DNA of 64,000 bases, from positions 306,825,664 through 306,889,663 of the forward strand of contig NC_081414.1 in assembly GCF_030272615.1 (NCBI RefSeq), read 5' to 3'. The notes beneath the pieces were generated by a model. That model had not been told where the DNA came from and ran no database searches. It saw only the letters and a program-made list of their open reading frames with translations. The position numbers were made by a program, and so were the translations under genes. Source of the stretch: Cryptomeria japonica. Lineage: Eukaryota > Streptophyta > Pinopsida > Cupressales > Cupressaceae. Below are positions 56,738 through 64,000 of the stretch, one piece after another (position 1 is the stretch's first letter; every line of letters begins with the position of its first letter).

Positions 56738-57178
56738 GCATCAGAAAAGCTTAGGGGGAGCAAACGGTGAAATGTTTCGAACCCTCGGTTTACACTGGTA
56801 AAAGACCTTAACCGGTATGTGATACCTATCAATTGGCAGAAGACCGGAAATGGTAAAAGGCAAATTAGGGTTTATGCCCTAATAATGAAGCATTTATTAT
56901 GGTAGGTGAAGATCTTGTTTAAAAAGATTTTTCAAGTCATTTTTCACTTATCAGTTCTTGAGCGAAGAATTTTTTTAAGCACTGAGCAATGAAAAATGAT
57001 TTGGATTGTGATTCACAGAATTTTCAAAACCTTGAAGAAGAATCTGAAGCTAATATCAATCGATCAAGTGTAGAACACAAAGCAATATTTTAGCAACCAA
57101 AGGAGTGTGTGGGGAAGTGTAATTTGCAAGCCCTAAATTTTGAATTATGAAGTTTTTTCTCAAATCTCTCTGTTTATC
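56738..57178 (+). other. Element D inter-ORF region
   Basis: Noncoding, 440 bp. It begins with AGCTTAGGGGGAGCAAACGG (56749-56768), a polypurine tract of the same type as the LTR-adjacent one. Otherwise AT-rich with no structure I can support. Confidence 0.5.
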
Positions 57179-60100
57179 ATGGTTTCTGCATCACACTCTA
57201 GCTCTAGTGCACCTGTTTATCCAGTAGACTTCATTCAATGGAAGGCAAAATAGGTCTTAAGATTAAACCAGAATTTAGCATCCTAGAAAAGAAGAAGCTT
57301 CACAATGCAACCTATTTCCTTGAAGAGTTTTAAGATGATCACATCTGCATCATTCTGAGCAAAGTGCATGGTGATAAAATGTACTTAGAGCAGATGCATG
57401 ACATCACACTGGAAGAGATTCATGTCGTCACTAGTTTTTGTAACGTCGGTGAAGTGCCAGCCCTAAGGAGATCAGCAAAACAGAAATGACCAAGCTCACC
57501 AGTTCTATGAGTAACCAATGGGGCATGACCATCAATCCCATCAAGGAAAATATGGTCAAATATGACTACATGGTAATAGGTTATTGGACATTTTATTCTA
57601 GTAGGATCAACTATGTCTCTGCTGCAGCAGTAAATGCTGCCTACAGGATGATCATGGAAGATGCATCAATTGACTTATGCACCTGTATGCAAAGGCAACT
57701 TCTGGTGAACTTGAAGTTGATTAAACAGGAAAATGCCTTGAGATTTAAGTTTGGACAACTATTGGTTGGGTTGTTCTACTTCCAAGGTTACTTCCCAGAA
57801 GTCAGAGATATTCAGTGGTCTGTCGACCAACCAGTTTCAAAGCAAATCAAGGAAAGCCTTCAAGCGGTTGGAACCAGTTATCTTGAAGTTCTGAACAAAT
57901 AATTTGATGAGTTCAGATGCAAAATGAGCCAAAGAGTGAGAATATCAGGTGATATTGTCAAGAAATATGAAGATGACATCTACTTCACCATCAAAGTTGA
58001 TGAGTGCATAATGGAGGCGGTTGAGCCTAGACAGGAAGAAGTGGAACTGATGGTATATGAGATAACGTATGAGATGCTAGATGGGTATGCCCCTACCCTA
58101 CTCACCTCGCCCCTTGATCCAAAGGAAAAGAGAACCAACACCTATTTGGAAAGGGTTACACTAGTTGAAGAACCGTTAGTAAAGAAGGGGAAGGCAGTGC
58201 CTTCAGTATCAGCACCGGTTACCGCAGCAAGTCCCAAAGTGACCAAGCGGTCACTAGCAAATAAGAAACTAGAATCTTCTCCTACCAAAGTCTTTGAGAG
58301 AAAGCGGAAGACAAAAGACAACACACCGGACTTAGAGGACACTATGTCTGAAGAACAGCCTAAGAAGACTAGGCAAATGAGGAAAAACACAAAGAATGAA
58401 CCGGCAACATCTGCACCGGTAAATATTGATATTTCCTCCTACAAACCTTTGACACATTGTCAAAGAACTATTAAGAATATTAGAAGAAAAGTTCTTGGTG
58501 ATTTGAAAGAGTGCTTTGATGATTTTAATGATGATGAAAAGAAAGAAGTTGAATAGGAAGTCATTAATTATTTATGTATTAATGATCAGTGGCCATCAGA
58601 AATTAAATCTGAGACACCTGATTCTTTATATAATTCTTTAGATAACAAATGGTGCATTTCCATAGAGAAGGAAGAGGAAATAAGAGAGGAAATATTTGCA
58701 CAATACTTTCCTGATGTGCCGAAAACAAAACTTTATGAAGTGGTGGAAAGATATAAGGGCCTCTTCTTCATGAGAAGAAGGAGACTCCTATTGCTAGAAG
58801 GAAAAGTCCTGGAAGTGGTAAAAGATACCCACTCCCTTGCTCAATCCACTCTAAAGTTGTACCAAGTGGCATAAGCCAATAGGAAAGCTAAGCAAGAACC
58901 ATAAATCAATCAACTAGATGAAGTGTATGACAGTGAAGGAGTACCGGTCACTGATCAAATGGAACCCATTGATGTTGATGCCTTGAATGGTAAAGATGTT
59001 ACTCCAGGTACACCAATGAAAGTGTTAGGACAAGAAAAATAGGTAGAGGAAGAGAAGAAGCAATGGGAAGAAGGAAAGAAGAAACAGGTAGATGAAGAGG
59101 CAAAGAGAAAAGAAGAAGAAAAGAGGAAACACGAAGAGGACAGGAGGAAAGAAGAGGAAAATAAGAGACAAGAGAAGGAAGCGGAAAAGAAACGGAAAGA
59201 AGAAGAAAAGAGACAAGAGGAAGAGAACAAGAAGAAGGAAGTAGAGAAGGAAGAAGAAAAGAAACAGGCAGAGAAGAAGAGAAAGGAAGAGGAGAAGAGG
59301 AAGCAGGAAGAGGAAAAGAGAAAAGAAGAGGAGAAGAAGAAGAAGGATGAGGATGAAGAGAAGTGGAAAGAAGAAGAAGAGAAAAGAAAAATAGAGGAAG
59401 AGGCAAAAAAGAAGGTAGAAGAAGACAAGCTAAGAGCGAAAGAGAAGGAGGAAGCAGCACAAAGCACTCAAATGGAGACTCCAAAGGCAACCGGTAGTCA
59501 AGCCAAACCAGCTGACATTACCAGTCCCATTGATCTCCAATCTGCAAATGAATCGGAGCTGCTACAAAGCATTAAGCTTGCTCAAGAGCGCTTGGAGGTG
59601 ATAAGGAGGAAGAAGGAGCAAGACATGATCCAAGCTGAGGTGGACACTCTTATCAGTTTGATACCCAGTACTGACCTCCCTAGTACCGATTCCTCTCTGG
59701 CTTAGTTGAAACTCTTATGCACAGCTGTGGAGGACCAAGTACAAAGCCTAGAAGAGGTTGTTGAAGCAAATGCGAAGGAGCATCAAAAGGCTTTAAACAT
59801 TGCCTTGGTGAAAAAGTTACATGAGCTTCAGCCCGATCTGCAGAAGGCACAGAAGGACATCAGAGATGCAATGGATGAGGGGAAATTACTGCTCAGTAAG
59901 ATATGTCAACTCCATCTATTTTTTTATGATGTGCTTTCCCAGAAAGACAAACTGCAAACTGATTTGCAGACATTCATAAGCACCTTCAAGACACCATATG
60001 ATTCCTTTACCACTTATGGGAAAACTATTCACCGGTTTCAACTTCAGGATGCAAGAATTGATTTGGAGATCAGCAACTAAACCAAGGATTTGTAGGAACT

Positions 60101-60332
60101 ACAACTGGTTCTACTACCAAGTCTGCAAATACTTCAGAAGTGCTATCTCAATCTGGATGCCTTGATGATTACTCAAGAGATGAGTACCTTGGATGCCATG
60201 GAGGAATAGGTATCCTAGATGCAAACAGAGAGTGAGGTTTCTACCTCATTACTTGAGTCATGGTCCTTATCCATGAAGCAATTTATGTAGGACTTTAAAT
60301 CTGTTTTTGACAAGTTTCACTCTTTATTGTCA
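57179..60332 (+). pseudogene. Element D ORF2: large protein of unknown function
   Basis: Starts MVSASHSSSSAPVYPVDFIQ. After two frameshifts (near 57250 and 57485) one frame continues to 60332 with only nonsense stops. Conserved with F: VIGYWTFYSSRINYV, IDLCTCMQRQLLVNLKLI, FGQLLVGLFYFQGYFP, a Lys-rich basic region (KKTRQMRKNTKN), VVERYKGLFFMRRRRLLLLE, and the end KSVFDKF. Between about 59043 and 59465 lies a Lys/Glu helix of about 140 residues not shared with F. A coiled-coil segment follows (VEDQVQSLEEVVEANAKEHQ). No known catalytic motif is visible. Confidence 0.6.
59043..59465 (+). repeat. Charged single-helix-like segment in element D ORF2
   Basis: About 140 codons made almost only of Lys, Glu, Arg and Gln (for example KRKEEEKRKHEEDRRKEEEN), fully open. 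This composition typifies stable single alpha-helices. The Ser/Phe-rich minus-strand frame over it is a shadow. Confidence 0.75.
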
Positions 60333-60584
60333 TAAACATTTATTCAGTTGTATTTTGTCCTTGTTGGCAAAGGGGGAGAAGTATTCTAGTATTTAAAATT
60401 TTGATGCATTCTATGTATACTCTCATGTTTATCGCTGCAAGGAAGTAGTATACATTGTATTTTCTACAAAGGGATAGTGTATATGCTTAGGGGGAGTATT
60501 TTTGGTTATGGCATATTATTTTTGTAAAACACTTAGATGTCAAAATTTTTCCTAAGTGTTGCCATCAATGCTAAAGGGGGAGAT
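60333..60584 (+). promoter_or_regulatory. Element D polypurine-tract cluster
   Basis: AAAGGGGGAGAAG near 60369, TTAGGGGGAGTA near 60489, and the LTR-adjacent AAAGGGGGAGAT (60573-60584). Confidence 0.8.
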
Positions 60585-61747
60585 TGTTGGCATTTTTTAT
60601 GATTATGTTGTGATTGTCATTGATGGACACACACTTGCTATGAGATCACTTTTTGAATGTATGAATTATGCTCAACCGGTATTTGCTCCAAACCGGTATT
60701 ATGTTATAGTCTTTAGATTATCAATGTTTTGAAGAAAGTGTTTACCGATCTCAAGCGGTTTAAGGATCTCAAGCGGCATGTTGACCTCAAGAGGTTCAAG
60801 GATCTCAAGTGGAACGTAGCAAAGGAACTAAGAGCAGCAGTTATCACTTTCCCAATCTTCATTTTTGTCAAATCGGTAATCTGTTTAATAGTTAAACCGA
60901 TATTACTCTGAGTTATCAGCCAGTAATCAGTAAAGTTGTATAAATTGGTAATACTCTGTGATGAGTTACCATCCACTGACACTTTGACAGTGATTTTGTG
61001 TCATGTTACCAAATGTGTCTAGATACAATGAACCTAGGAAATTGCAATGTAATTCTATTAGACTGACATGAAATGAGATTCCTTTTAAGGACATCATGTC
61101 TAGGGTTTTAGTGTGAGTAGTTGTTAGGGTTTTTGGTGGTTGATGAGTTCTTGTATGTGCGATCTTAACAGAGAAGATCAAGTATGTGTGCTGTAATAGA
61201 ATGTGGATTCACTGAAGACCGAAGTAATGCTAAAATGCATTAGCAATGAGCTACCATGAATCTAATCAAGAAGACTGTGCTATTTGCTAGATCATTCACT
61301 TGTTGATTACTCACATCTTTGACAAGTCAGAAACCCTTAACTGGGTAGGCCCAGAAAAGCCTTTGTAAATCCTCTAACAAGGTGATTCACATCTATGGAT
61401 CTAAAATCCTCTCACAAGGTAGTCTTTAATCAGACCTATCTCCTAACAAAGATTGAGATTCCTAACATGATCTATTTTGGTAAAGAACATTGTATGACCT
61501 TAACCCGTCTAGTTACTATTCTACGGATAGTTACTTGTGAGTTTCATCTCACCGTGGTTTTTCCCATTTGGGTTTCCATGTCAAAATCTCTTGTGTTATG
61601 GTGATTGTGCTTCTGTGGGTGAATGCCTTATTTGTGTTAACCAGTTTGTTAGTTAAACTATTATACCAGTTTGCTGCTAGATTGATAAAGTGTTTGAGTT
61701 TAGTATTTTTTGGTATACTAATGCACCCCCCCTCTTAGTATTCATCA
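60585..61747 (+). repeat. Element D 3' LTR
   Basis: Collinear with 54189-55409 with small indels, including one lost block near 61630. It ends TATTCATCA, followed by the ATTAG duplication. Confidence 0.9.
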
Positions 61748-62459
61748 ATTAGAGTTTTAGGCTGATATAGAGGTTTGTTGGGTTTTCCTTTGAATCTAAG
61801 TTTAGGAAGGATCTCCTTTTGAAAGCCTAAACCAATATTATCTTTGGGGTTTAATTTTGGCCGCAATGGCTCATGTCATCCTTGCTTGCAAGGTCCCAAA
61901 GCACTCTGACCATCATAACCCATTCTTTGCATAATGAGAAGGCCTTTTCCATACTGATCTATGGGAAGCTTAGCTTGTGGGATGTCCATGGTGATTGGGT
62001 CTTTATAGATCCATTCTACTAAGTCTTCATCTCTAGTTTCTTCTTCTTGACTCTTTCCAAGAATGAAAGGCGTCAAAGTGCATGTTGGCTTGACCAGTGG
62101 TGTTTGAAGTAACCTTCGAGGTTTACCATGAGTTCTAGGAGAAGTGGGCAGTTGCCCAACACAAAAGAGTTGGTTGAGATTGTACTCCCTAGGACCTTCC
62201 TCTATCATTTTCATCTTGAGCTTCTCTTGCTTGGGTATAGTGGTGTTTGGACTGGAAAGAGAGGTGGGACTAACATATGAGGTGGATGAGGTGGCTACTC
62301 TATTGTTAGGAATGATAATCTCTAGTTGATGGTTGATATTGTTACAATATGCAAATGGATTTGCATCACCCAGGATTGTAATTTCTACACCATAGGGAAC
62401 ATGATACACTGGTGGTAGGTGGATGCAATGACTTACATTGTGTGTATCCAAGGTCTTCC
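61748..62459 (-). pseudogene. pol: Element E protease C-terminus and G-patch-like segment
   Basis: The minus strand reads MDTHNVSHCIHLPPVYHVPY from 62451, a long linker, then DQYGKGLLIMQRMGYDGQSA and LGPCKQG, a glycine-spaced G-patch-like motif found after the protease in Tat polyproteins, and NIGLGFQKEILPKLRF. A TGA follows CKQG. The coding sequence is cut at 61748 by D and resumes at 54188. Confidence 0.7.
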
Positions 62460-62920
62460 TAATAATAAATTATATGGTAGAGGAAGGTCCAAAACTTGAC
62501 ATATGATGTGCTTCACCACTGGGCAACTCGGATTGGTAGCACAACTGCTCCTTTGGATGAACGCTCTGCATCATCATAAGCTTTTATGTTTATCTTTTTG
62601 TGGGGATCCACTGATTCAACTGCATACCCCAATGCAGTGATCAATTGTAGTGTACAGATATTTAGGCCCACTCCATTGTCGATCAAGACTCACTTGATCC
62701 GATGTTGGTTGATAAATCCTTCAATATGGAGTGATGCATTATGAGGTTGTTGGAAGGATATATTGTCACTTTCAGAGAAAGTGAGACATGGTGATGACCT
62801 CAGATTTCCAACCATAGCTTAGAATTGATTTGTATTTAGATTCGTAGGGACTAATGCCTCTTGGAGAGCTTGATCCAAGATTGTTTTATGAGATGGGGAT
62901 AGGCACAAAATCTCCAAGAT
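62460..62920 (-). pseudogene. pol: Element E aspartic protease
   Basis: The minus strand reads HNASLHIEGFINQHRIK, a stop, VLIDNGVGLNICTLQLITAL, then INIKAYDDAERSSKGAVVLP. The active-site triplet is Asp-Asn-Gly where DSG or DTG is usual. A TGA precedes the active-site strand (where Trp is common) and another follows RVAQW. Confidence 0.65.
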
Positions 62921-64000
62921 GGAGATAAGTGCAGGCATCTTATCTAACTGTTCCACAAGGTTATACTACTTTGGGATGGAATTTGCGCCTTGTGGAGTTG
63001 CTTTGATAGTGATTTTGTTGCGACATGTAACAACATTGCAGGTAGAGTTTGGATTTTTTATGGTAATGATTGCAATTTTTTCATTGGCATCATATAGGTG
63101 GTTTACAATGTAATTATAAGCAGCTCACGTATAATCAGTGGTATCTGTATTTCACCCTAAAGTGGAAGGACCCTTTTGATCTTGTGATGGAAGTGGATTT
63201 TTAAACATAAGATGATCATTGTTTGTTGTTTTTGGGTCATGTCCTTCAATTTAAACCTCGCCTTGGTCAATGAGATCCTGAATAAAATCTTTCAATTTGT
63301 GACAATTGCTTGTTTTATGCCCTTTCTCTTGATGGAATTTGCAGTGTTCATTATCCCTCCACCACGAAGGTTTAACCTGAGGTTCGTAATTGGATGTCTT
63401 TGGTAGGGTCACCAGATTTGAAGAGACCAACTGATGTAACATTGTCTCAATAGGTTCCCCTAAGGGAGTGTACGTTCATTTTTGTTTATAATTTTGCTGG
63501 CATTGTCTTGGTTCTTCTTGCGGTACATTGCATCCTTGGTTTAGGGGAGAAACCGTGTTGATCTTAGGAGGGGGGTTTTGCCCTGCAAAGCGGACCAAAT
63601 GTTGTGCACTTTTAATAGTTCTTGCATCTACGACCCCATCATTGACAATGTTCTTGTCTTTATTCCAGAAGTTAGGTTTATCACCATTGAATCATGAACG
63701 AGGCACATCTTTGGGTACATTGTATATTTTGATAATCCCCTTTTTGATGAGGGCCCTTTCACATTTTAAACCCTGTGTGATCATGTCATTGAAAGACTTT
63801 GTACCTTTCATATCTAAATGAAATTCCATTTCTTCACTCAAGTTGGAAATAAAGATTCCCACTAGTTCTCTTTCAGGTAGCTGAAGGGAACGTCTGCTAG
63901 ACATTTGTCACCATCGTTGTAGGAAAGACGAAAAATAGCTCCCCTATTTTTTGCTTAGTGTTACATAGATTGGCCATGGTGATATCGCGTTCAATGTTAT
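62921..64000 (-). pseudogene. gag: Element E gag
   Basis: Minus-strand pieces: ELVGIFISNLSEEMEFHLDM and FNDMITQGLKCERALIKKGI (63904-63692, capsid region), then NYEPQVKPSWWRDNEHCKFH, QEKGHKTSNCHKLKDFIQDL (63442-63251), with an intact Cys/His block where the 1-579 copy is degraded. The N-terminal part is beyond the window. Confidence 0.78.

Larger units (their letters stand above)
54189..61747 (+). mobile_element. Element D: LTR element without pol, two ORFs, plus strand
   Basis: 7.56 kb with LTRs 54189-55409 and 60585-61747, tRNA-iMet primer site, ORF1 (coiled coil plus CCHC), ORF2 (unknown, about 1,050 residues) and three polypurine tracts. Flanks are TTTAG (54184-54188) and ATTAG (61748-61752). 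I searched all frames for YVDD/FLDD-type RT, DSG protease, integrase HHCC/DDE and RNase H blocks and found none. The PPT/LTR junction is nearly identical to those of Copia A and C. Confidence 0.85.
19989..64000 (-). mobile_element. Element E: Tat-lineage Ty3/Gypsy element, partial, split by D and F
   Basis: From right to left on the minus strand: gag (63.9-63.25 kb), protease (62.9-62.5), a G-patch-like segment (61.9), RT, two RNase H domains, integrase (27.8-26.8), an antisense plus-strand gene, and the 3' LTR. RT before integrase defines Gypsy. Dual RNase H plus an antisense plant-mobile-domain gene near the 3' end points to the Tat group. D (54189-61747) and F (30721-53885) are nested in it. 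The 5' LTR is outside the window. Confidence 0.85.

Noticed and set aside
58955-59467. 170-residue Ser/Phe-rich minus-strand frame
   Set aside because: Complement of the Lys/Glu-rich helix of D ORF2, purine-rich on the coding strand; a shadow.

Overview
The window looks like intergenic DNA of a seed plant with a large, repeat-packed genome. Everything I can identify is transposable-element sequence, and no host gene, tRNA or rRNA is visible. A gymnosperm is plausible (AT-rich, old, deeply nested LTR elements with long noncoding tails), but that is inference and the species cannot be read from the sequence. I label the elements A-H.

Left part. 1-579 is the minus-strand gag end of a Tat-type Ty3/Gypsy element, cut at 577 by what looks like a CACTA (En/Spm) terminus followed by a 12-bp subterminal repeat array. 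Copia element A (1069-8382, perfect GTTAA target duplication) sits inside that array. A transposon-type exon (8813-9055, minus) follows. Copia element B (9503-15536, AGCGT/AGTGT duplication) comes next and is unusually rich in palindromes and stem-loops. After an unexplained spacer comes the 3' half of Copia element C in minus orientation (15979-19988).

Right part. From 19989 to the window end lies one Tat-lineage Gypsy element, E, in minus orientation. Its 3' LTR is on the left, followed by a plus-strand (antisense) plant-mobile-domain gene with its own TATA box and an intron. Then come integrase, two RNase H domains, RT, protease and gag. E is split by two LTR elements that lack any recognisable polymerase: F (30721-53885, minus) and D (54189-61747, plus). 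F is split by G (34625-49826), a chromodomain Gypsy with LTRs over 4 kb. G is split by H, a 1.66-kb insertion flanked by a 9-bp direct repeat. The inferred nesting is C > E > F > G > H, with D also in E.

How the parts work together. D and F are homologous to each other. Each encodes a coiled-coil, multi-CCHC Gag-like protein (ORF1) and a second large protein of unknown function (ORF2), but no protease, integrase, RT or RNase H. D shares its polypurine-tract/LTR junction almost base for base with the pol-bearing Copia elements A and C, and both D and F use the same initiator-Met tRNA primer site. The simplest reading is that D and F are parasites mobilised by A/C-type Copia enzymes. This is the best candidate here for an undescribed system. 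The second is a set of at least seven stem-loops, all with 8-nt loops, in the 3' untranslated region of B.

All coding regions are decayed. In the better-preserved frames, most in-frame stops are TAG, TGA or TAA where Gln or Arg is expected, with few frameshifts. This fits C-to-T decay of methylated CHG and CG sites in silenced repeats.
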